A stretch of 64,000 nucleotides of DNA, from contig NC_081141.1 of NCBI RefSeq assembly GCF_958295425.1, positions 12,263,500 through 12,327,499 on the forward strand. Reading direction: 5' to 3'. This document shows positions 35,173 through 49,100 of the stretch, piece by piece. The DNA comes from Solea solea (Eukaryota; Chordata; Actinopteri; Pleuronectiformes; Soleidae). The position numbers and the translations under genes were made by a program. The notes under the pieces were generated by a model. That model was given only the letters and a program-made list of their open reading frames with translations. It had not been told where the DNA came from and did not search any database. Position 1 is the first letter of the stretch; each line of letters opens with the position of its first letter.

Positions 35173-35262
35173 CAGAAATATAGGCGATGGGATAGAAAAT
35201 AGGATTATGTATAATAACTTTGTTACTTTTTTGTTTATTGAAGTGGAGAATTTGTATGTCTC

Positions 35263-35295
<33 letters not shown>

Positions 35296-35320
35296 TACAT
35301 ATATATATACACATACATAC

Positions 35321-35354
<34 letters not shown>

Positions 35355-35375
35355 ATACATGTGTATACATACATA
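34949..35375. repeat. 221-bp tandem duplication with TA microsatellites
   Basis: The segment beginning ATACAGAAATATAGGCGATG occurs at 34949 and again, identical over about 105 bp, at 35170. Both copies lead into long TA/GTAT tracts (35041-35169 and 35262-35375). Confidence 0.92.
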
Positions 35376-35408
35376 TATAAACACATTTGCCTGATGAAGG
35401 TCTAAGTA

Positions 35409-35650
35409 TCCAATCCAACTTTATTTGTAAAGCACTTTAAAACAACACTGAACCAAAGTGCTGTACAGAAGAATAAACAAAAGACACAGGAAATAAAAGG
35501 CGTAATAACTCACAAGAGGCAATAAGATGCATCTAAAACAACTGCAATACATTAAAAGACATAAAACCCAAAAAACAAAAACAGATCAAATAAAACAAAT
35601 AACAGAATTAAATGAAAACAACATAAGTACTGAAACATTGCAATAAATGT
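35409..35650 (-). mobile_element. Interspersed retroposon 3' tail, reversed
   Basis: CCAACTTTATTTGTAAAGCA, CTTTAAAACAAC and CCAAAGTGCTGTACAG followed by an A-rich body are a common teleost repeat end (reverse of a GCTTTATAAATAAAG-type tail). Right border uncertain. Confidence 0.5.
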
Positions 35651-37884
35651 GTCAGTGCAAGTTATACGGTGTGCAGGATTTTTAATGTGTTGTTTTGAAA
35701 GAAGAAAAATGTGAAATTCTAAAATAAAAATATATACATTTTAACATAACATATAGAGAAGCTGGATCATATAAAAATGTGAAGAAAAAAAAATCAACAA
35801 AAAATAACATCCTGATGCTCTATTGTGTATCAAGGTGGAATGTTTATTGTAGAAGCTGCAGATGAGTGTTGTCTCTTCTTAGAAAATTAGATAAGAACAT
35901 CTACATGAAACCTATTATAGTGCATCCATTTAGATTTCATTCAGATTTTTGTTTTTCTTATGTAATTTTATTTTAGTCCATTATCATTTCCTGTTTTATT
36001 TTGGCATTCACTGGCAGTCAGTCTTGTTTCCTGTCTATCTCACTGCCTGATCACACCTGTCACTTGTTAACTACACTCACCTGTTCTGTAGAAACCTTGT
36101 CAGTTGCCAGTTCCATCTCATCTGTTGTTGATTTGAAGTGTCATCCAGCCTTTTTCTGTCATTGTTGTTGCTTTATTCGTGTCAAACAGACGTGTTTCAT
36201 CAAACAAACAGGCAGATTGATACATATTTCACGCAGCACAGATACTGTCAGTACTTTCCTTTTGTGTTTCTTTCATACAGCAGTCTCTCTTTGATGTGAT
36301 GTCAGGAAAAAAGAAAAAAAGTTTTCTTCAACAAATCTGTCTTGTTAGAGGCAGAAGTTTCTCTGAAGTCACACAAAGCGAAACATGTTTGATTAGGAAA
36401 TGCCTGTAGTGTCGTCTGCTGAAGATATATTTACCGTGGGAAAATAAACCATTAAATAATGATAACTCTGAGTGGATGATGAAGAAACTATAGTTAATAG
36501 TTACTTTATAGTCAAAGTAATTGTGTTCAATATGCCCAAACTATTATTTGAATCCTTAATGTGAAATAATTGAGTGGTGTTTTATTTTTTTTAACTTTTA
36601 ACTGGTCTGTGGACGATCTGTACATATGTAGTCCATTTTGTAATTGACGTCCAATCAGCAGATTGGATTTTACCCAGTTTTTTATGTTCAGAAAAAAATG
36701 ATAGCACATATTTTATATTTTCTGCTAAAGGCTAACTCTTCAGAAATCACCTCAAATGACTTGTTCTTTGTTTTGCAGTCTTAAGACAAAGATAAAAACT
36801 TTCTTACAAACAGAACAAACTAGATAGACATAATAAAACATCATAAAATATCAAATAAAATGAAGTAAAGAATAAACAGTTAAGACTTAAATAAAAGATG
36901 CTACAGACTCATAATAAGATCTACTCTTTGGGTGATAACTGACAGCATATCCAAGAAAATGTCATCAAAATCCATTCTTTACTCTTTGAGCAACAAATAC
37001 GACCAAAAACTTAACAAACAAACAAACAAAACTAGTGGATAAACATGGCAAGATTCAAAAATATAATCAATAAATCAACAAAAAATGGATTATGCTTCTA
37101 TCACATCTGTACAATTTTACTTGAAGCAGCACTTGTTAGGGTTCTGTACTACTGTTGTACAATAACATTTATAAAATGTTACTAAATAAATATACTTAGA
37201 GTGCCTTTGTAAGCAATTTATTAATAATTTATAAACCAATGACAACTACTTCATATAAGCGACGATTCAAGCTCCATTTCACCTACAGTATAGCATTCGT
37301 CTGTGGACTATTCCACACACTTCCACTCTAAAGCCTTTATTTGTTGGCGATAAACTATAACTCATCATACCCGTCCTGTGGCGCTGTGTCACTGCCACTA
37401 ACACGACACAGTCCTGATTCTCTGGTAAGACCGGAGGGAAATAACAACCCCCCATTTGAAAGCTCTTACCTTACAATTGTCAGGACCTAATCCAGGGAAC
37501 GATCCACCTGGCAGACAAATGGCCTCATCGCTAATGAAAAGACCTTGGAGCACGTCCACGGGAGGCAACATTTGTGCGCAGGTGAGAGTGAGGCAGACAC
37601 AGGATGCAGGGTTCATATTGCATTTGATGTGTTGGGAAAGATCACGGGAATGGATATGGACATAAAGCCCTGGAGCATGAAAGTGGGGAGATGATGGGCG
37701 ACACTGCTTGACTCCAAAGAGAGTGCTCAAGAGCGATGGCATGTTTTGCATTTTTGTTCTGGCTATGTGGAAGAGTTAGGCCCAACATCAACCTGACTTA
37801 GTGTTTTAATCAGAGGATTTCACTGAAAGTCAAGACCTGAGAACTCCGTCGCTGTGTGTGTGTGTGTGTTTTTTTTCTGACAAG
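35651..37884. other. Non-genic, AT-rich
   Basis: No recognised gene. A minus-strand frame at 37398-37751 leads into a consensus-like donor (AAG|GTAAGA at 37467) but has no known domain; see the findings. Confidence 0.5.
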
Positions 37885-38015
37885 AAACAGCAGCAGAGGG
37901 TGATGAAGTCGGTGCTTTGCCCTCCCTGGATGACAACTCAGGGTGTCTATCCCGGACACCACCTGCTCAGCCTGCTCCGCTCTGGAAGAACGGAAAAGCA
38001 GAACCAACAGACTGA
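37885..38015 (+). CDS. Possible terminal coding exon (unassigned)
   Basis: After the acceptor gtttttttttctgacaag one frame reads TAAEGDEVGALPSLDDNSGC... to a TGA at 38013-38015 (42 residues). A second frame (QQQRVMKSVLCPPW...) is also open, so coding status is ambiguous. GC at third positions is higher than in surrounding DNA. No family recognised. Confidence 0.2.
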
Positions 38016-41000
38016 AAAACGATTTCTTTCCTTGGACTGTTCAGACAATAATGTGTTGTATGTGCACCATACATGTATTTATTTTATTTACTTATCATGT
38101 TATCTAAATGTTTTTTTTTATTCAAATGCACGTTCAGCTGTAGCATTTTGTTGTTTGGGTTTCTGTACAACGACAACAAAGGCTTATGACCAATGATGGA
38201 ACCTCCGGTGATGAGTTCAGTTGGAAGATTTTATTAAAGCATCTCATATCCGAGGAGAAGTGAGACAGTGCCTGACATCTTCACAGTAATATATCTGATT
38301 CATAAAGTTAGTAAGCCTTGAGATAGTGTATCCGCTCCAGATGTCTGGTGCCTTGTTATCTAGGGAGGGAACCTTGAAAGAAAGTCGCCTACAGTATAGT
38401 ACTAGTATAGTGATTAAACTCAAGGTTGGCTGAAGGTTAAAATGTTCTCTCACAATCTTATCTCAAAAAATAGTTTTCAGTGTAGTTTATGTTGTATAGG
38501 CTTTTGAACTGTTGACCCTTTGATTCCAGAGTAAGAAATATGGCAGGGTATGATTAACATATACTCTCAAAATGCGCCAAACATAATCCATGAAGTGTAA
38601 TGTCTCATTAAAGTGTGATTCCGCCGCCTGAGGGCCTCAGCCCAGAGGCTACAACACATCCATCAACGATTGGCTCATTACGGCGCTGACCTCTGCATGC
38701 TCTGCAGTGAACTTGCGTCCAATCGTCGGCGAGCCACCTGAAGAGACGTCGTATCTGTGCGAGGAGAGTGCCGGTGACGCAGGGCGGAAGGTGATCGGGA
38801 GCTGCAGGCGGCAGCTGACAGAGCTGGAGGAAAGATAAAGTCCAAAGTTCCAGAGGGGAATCCAGGCTTAGCGATGAGATTGCATTCTCCCATCTTGGCT
38901 CCCACTCTCACAATCCAGCCTCCCGTGTTATTGACCCTCCACAGGGAGTCAAGAGGGAGGAACAGGAGGAAGAGTGCAGAAGCAGCAGTGATGTACTCAC
39001 TGCTTTTATAATGCACCCAATGCACTTCACATCTCTGAATATATTTCTCTTGCATTGATATTGATCTGCTGATTTTCATGATCTCTCTCTCTCCCTTTGT
39101 CGCGTTCCCTTTTATATCACTTTCTATGGTAATAGAAAGTGAGAGGGATTATTGTGATTTTAATGCTGCAGGTTGGAGTGTCACAGGAAACCTGGATCGG
39201 TAGAATAAATGAATTCATAAAGTTTAAAGGCAACTGCGGGTATTCATTCATGGTGGCTTCTTGTAAAGTGCAGAACGGAAATATTACTGCACACCATAGC
39301 ACGCTTTAAATAATTGATAGCAAAATAATAAAAAAAAAAGTGAAGAAAGGAAGGAAAAGGTAGGAAAAGAGCTACAAAAAAGATTTTGTTCTCTACCAAA
39401 TGTCATTATGCTACAGCCTCCAGGGCCTTCACTCAGCTTTAAATCCAATTTTCCAGAACGTCTTAAGTTTTATGGTCCACATGATCTAGCGGAGGTATTA
39501 CTGTACAGGAAGACAAGGAGAGGATGAAATGAAACATTATCACAAGGTTGAGCCACTGCCGGGCCTTCCACCAGGCAGACAGCATCAATCTGAAACACGG
39601 CGCGGTGTGAACGATAAGATGAATTATGATTCTGATAATGGCGGGAGCCACTCTCGAGCTGCCACTGCCTCCAAGGCCAGCCTGGGCTAGAGGTGAGTCC
39701 CAGAAGGTCACCGGAGCGAGCGGTGTTTCACATCAGAGGCCATTACTTTCCATTTGCAGAGATCCTGACCGGAGCTCGAGCCGAGATAAAGACGCTAAAG
39801 AAGAGACACTGAGAACAAAAATGGGAGCACTTTGTTTCAACAAAGTCATTCTCTGATCTTATTTACTCATTCGTATTCTTATCTTGTGTGTTTTCGGGTT
39901 GTTTGTTTTTTTCAGCTACTGCCTTTAGTTCCTATTTGTCATTATGATGTCAAAACCGATTGCACGCGGTTTGTATTGACCCCATAAAGTCCTTGCTTTC
40001 ACAGAAAATCAACAAAGTTTACCACACTAAGGAACTGTGTTATTCCAAAAAAACAACAACAAAACACTGCAGAGAATAGCAATCAGCCAGTGGGGGTGTA
40101 AATTATTATTTTTTTATTTGGTCTATGATTAAGACACAACATATGACGGAGGAAAAGTAGATGTTTCCTCACTGGCATCTTTAAAGGAATAATTTCTATA
40201 AATGATAAACAATAAACAACAACAAGTACTGTCTATTTCTTCAAACCTGAAATATAATAACATAGTGCATTGTATTCCATGTCCACACTGTCCTTCATTT
40301 GATTAAAATCCTATGCAGATCATTGGGCTGTAAATGTAGATATGTGTTTATCCAAAGATCAGCTGTTAAAGAAAATATCATATCAATATAGAGAGACACT
40401 CCACTGGTCTCATGCTGTACCTGCTGTACCTGTTTACAGTGTAGTGCAATCCTGACTGTGAACCGGGCTTTATCATCCTATCTAAGTGCTGGACCTTATT
40501 CATGCTTATTTTCTTTAAAGGCCTACATTTAGTTCCAATTTATAATTTGAATGTATTTTTAAGTTGTGTCATTATGTGACATCGTCACAGTTTGTCTCGC
40601 TTTGTTGTCGACATTATAATAAATATATACTTTTGAAGACTACATGTAGATTGGTGTAGTTTGGTTTGGTTTGGTTATTTTTTTTTTTTCTAGTTTTAGA
40701 ACTTATTTTGAGCCATTAGCTCTTGTAAAGTCACTGTAGTCGAGATTGTTGTGCCAAACAACAAGAACTGTATTGATTTTTTTTACAATGTATGGTGCAA
40801 GTGTTGAGTTACCTGTATCTTTATGTAAATGCCTTGTTAATGATACACATTTATTTCAATAGCGTGCATGTCATCGCATGGCACGCTGACTGCCAAATTG
40901 AATTAAAGCTGTAGTGCGTTACTTTTAAATATCAACAAATGTCCGTTACATTCAAACCATTGTCAAAAGAGCAGTGTTGTGGCAACATGTTACTCGCATG

Positions 41001-42455
41001 CAATACAAAACAGTCAAATAAAATATACTTCACAGTCTTGTTTTCTTGTAACGGCTGCATTTATCTCGGCTGAAACCAACTGAAACACAAACTGGGCCTA
41101 GAGGAGAAAGAAGAACGAGGCAAAACAATCTCTCTTTGCAAAAACACTGACTGACTGCGAGGAAACTGGAAAGTCATTTCTGTTGCCACAGCAACAACAC
41201 TTTGAGGTGCACTGACGATCACAAAGCCTTAAAGAGTCACTTTATTCTATGGATGGAGACAGAGACAGCTTTATGTGAAGACAATAAGACATGATGGCGC
41301 CTCAATTGCCTTTTCTACCTGACGCCAGCACACACAGCACACATGTACACACTGATGAGTCAGGAATGGAAACTCAAATATGAATTGGATCTGTTTGATT
41401 CACTGTACTCAGCTCGGAGGTCAGTGCTTTTGTGCCAAGGCTCACCAGTCCTGCACCCTGCACCGCCTCCCAGAGTGCACTGCTTCAGGCCAAAGAGCGG
41501 AGTATAATTAGTCATCTGATCTTCACCAGCACCCCTGCCTTCATGAAAGACTCTGCAGCTCTCTTTCTCCCATTCCTTTGTCCTCCCTCCCTCCTCTCTC
41601 CCTCTAATCATAAAAATGAGTCCAAAAATCAAAGGATTAATTCAGCGTCATTGGTTTAAAGCAATTAACTCTTCCAGCTAATCCCCAAAGTTAAGTCTCA
41701 AATCCGGCTACTGGAGTTGAGCTGCTCTGCACATACAATAGTGTTTTGCATCTTAAATGAGTTGAAGTTTATTTTTCTTTTGAGTTGAAGGGAATAAGAC
41801 AAGTCATTCTTCAAACTTCTTGATGAAAAAGGGGAAAACTGTGAACAATTTGGTATTATCTTTGCATTGAAATGGCTCACATAGTTAGCCCAATCAATTT
41901 ATTTGGGATAATTAAAATAAGACCTCTGTTTATAAAATCTAAAGCCTGTCAATTTGCAAAAGTTATTGGCTTTTACATTTCTGGCTGTGCTCATTTATAC
42001 TCATGAGAATTCACTATACATTTTAAGTGCCTAATTGTGCTGATTTGTCACACTGTGATTAGTTTTGTCACAGCTTGTGGAGAAGTTGAATCATTTAGGC
42101 CGGTATTTAACATTTTAATAGTGGCTTTATACTCTCTGCAAGCGTCTTGAAGATTAACTGTGTCATGTGTGACATCAGTGGGATATGTATGGAGAGCAAC
42201 TATACTCAGTCGTTTTTGTAGGTGTAGTAACAACATCTGACCATAAGAGGGAGCTATGAGATCATGTATTTGAAAACAGTGTAATGAGACCTTTCACATT
42301 GTGGAAGTATAGAAAGCATCATCTTAGCAATGCTATATTGACCATAGAGTGTAATTATTTCTTAGTCACTTTAGTGGAACACATCAAGAAAAGCTCTTTT
42401 TAAAACTGGAGTTGAACCCTAATTAACTGACAAAACCTGGGTTTGTGCTACTATT
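38016..42455. other. Non-genic stretch
   Basis: No recognised gene. A GC-richer patch at 38680-38845 is open on both strands (see findings). A GGTTTGGTTTGG run lies near 40660-40675. Otherwise AT-rich with short poly-T/A runs. Confidence 0.5.
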
Positions 42456-42770
42456 TCATGTTGATAAATAGCTGCTTGTTAATATACAAGAACAACTTTC
42501 AGTCACATGGGTCTTGTGTCTTGTGTCCTCTTCTGTTACACCAACTGTCCTCATGTCCTCCTTCACAACATCCATGAACCTTCTCTGTGGTCTTCCTCTT
42601 TGCCTCCTGCCCAGCAGCTCCATCTTCATCATCCTCTGCACGTGAGCAGACCATCTAAACCTTGCCTCTTCTTAGTCTATTTCCAAATTGATTCAACCTG
42701 AGCTGTCCCTCGAATGTGCACATTTCCAATCCTGTCCATCCTGGTCACTCCCAATGAAAATGTCAGCATC
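42456..42770 (-). pseudogene. Non-LTR retrotransposon RT C-terminal fragment
   Basis: The minus strand encodes RRQRGRPQRRFMDVVKEDMR and, upstream with stops and shifts, DRIGN, IRGT and EARFRWSAHV-like words. These are the conserved post-RT tail of RTE-like teleost LINE ORF2 (GRPRRR-D-V-EDM). Only this tail survives. Confidence 0.65.
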
Positions 42771-42989
42771 TTCAGCTCTGACACCAAAGACAGTGCCACT
42801 GTCTCCATGTTTCACTTTTGTTTTAGCAAAACACAAGAGTTTTTGCCTTGGCAGGAAATATTTAAAAAATATTTGATTATGTGCTATGACTTATTTCTTG
42901 ATTCAATTTCAAGTTGGAAGCTGAAAAAGCTGTTTATAGGTCACAATGTTTTTTTGAAAATGTTTTATTGTTGTCTTTCTTTAATTATT

Positions 42990-43044
42990 ATTATTTTTTG
43001 TAAGGTGACCTTGAGAGTCCTGAAAGGCGCCTTTAAATAAAATG

Positions 43045-43122
<78 letters not shown>
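42990..43122 (+). mobile_element. Retroposon 3' end with (ATT)n tail
   Basis: GTAAGGTGACCTTGAGAGTC, CTGAAAGGCGCCTTTAAATA and AAATGCATTATT lead into about 25 ATT units (43044-43122). The unit plus microsatellite is a well-known teleost non-LTR tail. Confidence 0.65.
43044..43122. repeat. (ATT)n microsatellite
   Basis: About 25 ATT units, nearly perfect; probably seeded by the retroposon tail. Confidence 0.95.
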
Positions 43123-43123
<1 letters not shown>

Positions 43124-46100
43124 ATTATATTCAGGCTTTAAAAAATGTGGGGTTTTTTCGTCTTCTTATGTGTTGTTGAGTCAAAGTTATGATTCACTTT
43201 TAATAGTGATATAAAGTGATATAAAGTAGCGGCAATTGTGCCGAAGTCACAAAATAGTTTTTTCTTTTTGTTCATAAAACGAGCCAAGTGAACTTTGAAC
43301 TGTGACGTATTTCCAAATTTCACAAATTCAATCCAATTTCAAACATTTAGAAAAGGGACGCTATAGCTCATATTGTTATACCCTCTGCATATACTGTGTG
43401 TTTTAACATAGTCATGGAAAAAAGCAGCCAAAATGCTCTGTGTTCTAAGGGTTAAGTTAATTCTGCAGTCTGAACCTGATGAGCAGTTCTGTGTATCACC
43501 CAGTATCAGCTAATACATAAATGATCCAATTCTGCAACATTTATGTCACTGATCAACAGCAGCCAATCATTCAGAGGACAGAGGTATAACAGCTATCACC
43601 ACCAGAACAATTGATTGACTGATTGATCAATCAATTGATTGATTGAATGTGTTAAAAGAGCAGAGAAGTGTAAGCAGCAGAGGAAGCTCAACCTGTATTT
43701 TGTTTTTTTCACACCCTTTGTGATGAGAACCTTTCAGTTTGTGTTTCTATTTTAGTCTTTCTTCTTCTTCATTCCTCTGCTGGCCTATTCATAGCTTTAC
43801 CGTCAGTGATGTCAAAGACTATGTCAGGAATTCGTTGTGCCGTGTTAGTGGAGGTTGCAGTAACGTTGTCGTGAGTGTTTCAGTGATGTGCTCTACAGCC
43901 GGATGTTTATCTCCGCTGTTAAAGGGGTGATTACATGTTCACCTCCATTCAGTCACTAATTACAGGTGCCAGATGACTGTTTTCTCTTATTGACTAGTGC
44001 TTTCAGAAAGTATGTGTTTAAGCCCAGCAGTCGGCATCAACGTTGATCAAGTGTTTAACCTAAAACTTGACTTGGATGAACATTTTGGGACAAATTCATG
44101 TAAGCACATATCCGATGTATTTGTATTGCTGCATTATACAACAGAAGACAAACAAAACATGTCATTAGAACTCTTTCAAAATACTAATACAACAAATATG
44201 GGCCCTACGTCACCAACCAGCCAATCTCGTTTTATTAGGCTTGACACTTTTCCATTGGACCCATCCCTGTTTTAGCTTCTTTAAACGGGTCGTACCTGTA
44301 ATAACTGTCCAATGTTCCAGTTTAATGTCCATAATCATCTTTGTCCTGTAGACAGTTCATAAACCAACATTGTGTCACTGTTTTCATCAGTTAAAGTTGA
44401 TCTTATGCACATTCTGTGGTTTATGGTTTGACTTTAAATTGATTGGGATGAAAGTGTTTCCTTATAAAAAAATAAAAAAAAGATGAAGGAAACACTTTGT
44501 TTAAGGCAAATAGACTTAAACGCCACCTCCTGACTGATACAACTTGTTATATGAGTTTCTGTACACAACAATGTGCCGAACATGAGCACGCACTTCTTCT
44601 TTTCCTTGTTTAGTTTTTCCCTCTCCCCTCCAGGTCTCCATAGTCCGTACCTATAACTCCGGGTCACATGACCCGACCCCACCACTCCCCCCATCATGTG
44701 ATCCACAGACCCCGAGAGACAGAGGCTCCAAACAGCAACAATAACGACAAGCACAGCGACTGTGGTATGCAGCCTGGTGAAGACATTATCCTGTCTGGAA
44801 TGTGGACTTCACTGGATGGGAGGGTTTATTGGGGCAGAAGTGAGGACAGATTTGTGTTTGCATGCATACACATGTGGATCTGAACATTTTTCAAGCCTTT
44901 TTTATTTGTGCTGTCCACTGACTGTGCACGGTGTGTAAGGCGTGAGCGGTGAACTGGGGGCTGCAGAGTTCAGGTCAGAGTTTAGAGCCTCAGCTCTGTC
45001 TGCCTGAGCTGTGTGGGGCCATTTAAGTACACAAAGCACATCACCACATTAATGGAAGGTGATACACATTTAATCAGGGATTCGCTGCATTGAATACATG
45101 CAAACTAGGGTTGTTTTTTTTTATCAAGCTTCTTTCACACTGTAATTAGCAGGGACACATGGGATTTTTGTAAAACGACAACACATTTCACACAATTCCC
45201 CTAGCCAGACGCCACGCCCTCTAAAAACACCCCTGCCGTTCAGAAATGAGGGGCAATCCATCCTTCCTTGACTCAAGCAGATAACTGAAGGTGTAATGAC
45301 AGGGAACCAAATGATGAATAACCCTTGAGGACAGAGAAAATGGCTCCCTGATTTAAAGGGTCAGAATTGGACATTTTCTCTCTGTTTCTTAACAAGACAG
45401 TTAGTGGTTGCTGTCAGTTGGCATCCATGATGTTTGCATTACTGCATTAGTTTTTAGTTTACACACTTTATTTCAAACATGTTCAGCATTCACAATTTTT
45501 TTCTATTCAAATATTTACATTTCCTTCTCGTCACATGTTTGAAAAGGAGTAGGCAGAAGTGTAAACATAGATGTTCCTACCCTCTCTCTCCAAATATTTG
45601 CTCAATACACAGTTTATGCAATGTTCTTAATGTACTCAATACAACACAACAATATTTCTGGCTTTAAACACTGTCATTTCCATAACCGTGCCGGATTAAA
45701 GTGATGCTCTTCATCCTTACATTCATTTAAAATGTGTATTTTGAACTGACTTGTGTTTTTACTTTGTTTTAATTCATCTTTTAGACCGTCTGTTCCATAA
45801 TTTAACCCCCAAGATCGAAACACACTTTCTTTTACTGCCTTTATTTAATCACCCATTACTTCTCCTCAACTCTTTGGCTAAACGTCTTTCTACTACTGCA
45901 GGACAAGGGAAGGCTGTTTCCAGAATTACTGGTATATGAGTGTGTTTCGGGGGAAGTTGTGTCAGGAATTGGGGATTCAAAGCAAAGTTTGCAGACATTC
46001 TTATTATGGCCAACCAATACAATACCTAAACATGTGTGTTAACCTTGATTCAACCCTTAATAAGGTTATGAATAAAAAAGTACATTTAAGTTTTATTATA

Positions 46101-49100
46101 TCAGCATTTGTGGGACTGAAAACAACTTTGCCTGAAATTCTCGTGACTATTCAAACTTTCAATTGGGGGCACACGTGTTGGCACACATGTACAAAGGTGT
46201 TTTAGTGAAGGACGTTTAGTCTTTTGCTTATCCATTTATGATAAGATGTACTTTTCCCATTTGTGATGGGGCAGGTTTACTGTGGCCGGTGTGTGGGTTT
46301 GTGTTCACTGGTGGTGGAGCAGCACAGAATGCAAGTGGGTAGACTCTTGCCTGGAAGAGGAGGGTGGGATCAGGAACCCGGAGCAAGCACACATTGCAAG
46401 AATGCCACACAGTCTGGGAACTGCAGCTCAACTCAATTGCACCACCACCACAGGGTGTGTAATGGTGGGGTGCAGGGCAGCAGAGACAAGCACGAGCTCA
46501 TTCCTCAGTCTGGACCAAATCAAGTGGACGTAAATACAATAGCTGCAAGGCAGTGGATTTATTTATGGGTACGATTTGAGCCTAAAAAAGAGGGTACAAA
46601 TAGAAACACTGGTGGTTTCTCGTGCATGTGATCATACAATATTGAAAATGGGTGCTCTGCCAAAAGAATGCTTAGCAAATCCAGCACTCCCTTAACCAAA
46701 GCCTGCATGTGCAATCCCAGCTGCTGCTGTTCCTGCGCCACACAGCTTCAAGTTTCCTGTATGCAGGCCGAGAGTTGCTATCCCTCACATTCAGTAACAC
46801 CAGGTCGCTACAGCGTCACTGTTTGATTCTTCTTTTTTTCTGCTTCTTCGTCAACAAGTTCATGCTGATTCCATGTTGTAAGGCACCGCTGTGAATGATG
46901 AAAGACGTGAGCAACAATTAGGAGGACACTGAGTCAACAGCGCGGGTCATTTAAAAAGCTTCTAGTGCAAGGCAAGGTCTGCTAATGGAACAGTGGAGTC
47001 AGGTTGTGGCCATGCTGTTGTCATTAGCAGATACTATCCGCGTTGTTGCTGAGTCAAGAAACTGTGACAGCGAGTAAGAGCCAATCACAGGACCAACATA
47101 CACTCACATAAATAACACAGTGACATCCAAACTCTTCTCAACCTTCTTGCTGTGAGGCACCATTAACTACCACGGAATATGATGAAGTAAATATGACAGC
47201 TAAACAGGAAACTGCCTAACAAGCTGAAAGGGGGCATATTGTCACCTCGTGTAGCGCAGGTTGACACAGTACATTTAATTTCCTCTAATTCTTGTATGCT
47301 GAGACAACAAACTAACTGCGCATGAGAACGTACCGACTGTTTCTCTAGCCTCAGGTCTCACACGAGCATGGGGAAGTGTAGTTGCCCCCGTCACGTCGGC
47401 ACATCTCACCACATCAGAGCAGAGGCACAACAACCAAGCCGCCCACAGGAAAAAGTAAATATTTGCTCTACAATTTACAAGCAAGAGCTTCTCAAATTCT
47501 ATAAGTGCTGCTGGAGAGATATTGTGCAAGCCACAGCACAGACGGTATCTAAATGATGTCAACTTAAAACTAAGACAATAGGTGTCATCCATCCATTCAC
47601 AGCTTCTGAATCGTAAAACAATAATATTAAGTTTCATTAAACAAAAAAAGCAAAAACAAACCTTTCACCTTCAAACAATGTGATTAATTCTTCATAATCC
47701 ATGATGTGAGTCTTGTTTCCTCAGTGTTATGAGATCAAATATAAAGCAACAATTGCCACATAACATGTTTTTATCAGTTTTTTTATTGTATTTTCCTGCT
47801 CCACTTCACCACCACACTAAGCCCTTTGTCCTACTGATAAATCCCCCGCAGCTGGCTCTTTCCCCACGTACACTCACTCTTATCACTGATTACTCAAACA
47901 GCTGAGGGCAACCTCACTTCTTTCAAAGTCAAGCGCACACTGGAAATTTCGACGCAAGTTTTTTCCCGGCGAGAAGAAGTCGTGACAAACTGGACCCCAG
48001 CGTTACCGTGACAAATGTCACTTAGGCCAAGTTCAAAGTGACTTTAAAATGTCACACAAAGTCCCACACAAGTGTCTCCACCACTGACCAAAATAGCTGT
48101 TAGAGTTGGCTTATAAACACACACGCCACACTTTTACAGCAGAGGCCGCTGAGGGGAAATGACCTGTTGTGTGCACAGCACTGAAAGTGTGCTTCTTCAG
48201 TTTTACACTATTTTATGGATGACCATGACTGTTCAGTGTGTCAGGAAATATGTCTTTATGTTGATCACATTATGGACGATGGAGTTATTAGTAGCCAAGT
48301 TGTTTTCTGTGTTTTACTTATTGCAGCTGTGTGAAAATATGTACAAAATTATTTATTTTGGTCCATAAACTAGTGGCCTTTCTTCATCTATTAGTACATC
48401 CCGACTACTACATTTTACAAATGTTTGATGGTCGTGATTCATCTTTGACATCAGTCTTAAAAAAAGTATTTTATTGTTCTTTTTTTTTTTTTTTTTTACT
48501 GAGAAAACTAAGAAAGTTAGTTCATTCACATCAGTGCATGGTCACTATTACAGGTTCTTTTGTCATTTTAATCATGTTAACGTGCTCCAATTGCCGAGCA
48601 AGCCTTGCCGCAGACGGTAAGTCTTGTTTAAATAAGTTGGCATATAGAGTACAGAGTTATCTATCGATCACTGACTCTTCCAACATTGCAACACAGAACA
48701 AGCTGGGACAGTGAAGGGGTGTTTATGGTCTGAGTGATCCTGGTGAAATCACATGAAATGTCCACAGAGAAATGACTGCACTTGTACATGTGTGTGCATG
48801 TCTGTCATCATGTTCAGACTGTGTAACTGCAGGCAAACACAGGCCGATGCCTGGCAGGAACAAGTAGTTCAGTTCTGGTTTGTACCATCCCCCCCCTGAC
48901 AAGAAACTATCATACAAAGTTAAAACCTCAAGATTTGAATTAGATTACAGCTCTAGAAAAATGCAAAACTGTGTCCAGGTAAAGATAGTTTTAATGACAT
49001 GAAAGATAATTGCTTTATAGTTTTAGTTAAAATCCCCCTGTTCTCCTCTGACTATGAGGAGGCTTCGAAGGGAGAGTCTTCCTCGCTGTGGGGAAGGAGG

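Noticed and set aside
44655..44680. GGTCACATGACC palindrome as a CLEAR/TFEB site
   Set aside because: The centre is CATG rather than the CGTG of the CLEAR motif and no gene starts nearby.
46263..46631. 122-aa plus-strand frame
   Set aside because: Two overlapping frames are open equally and neither resembles a protein family; likely chance in a GC-richer patch.
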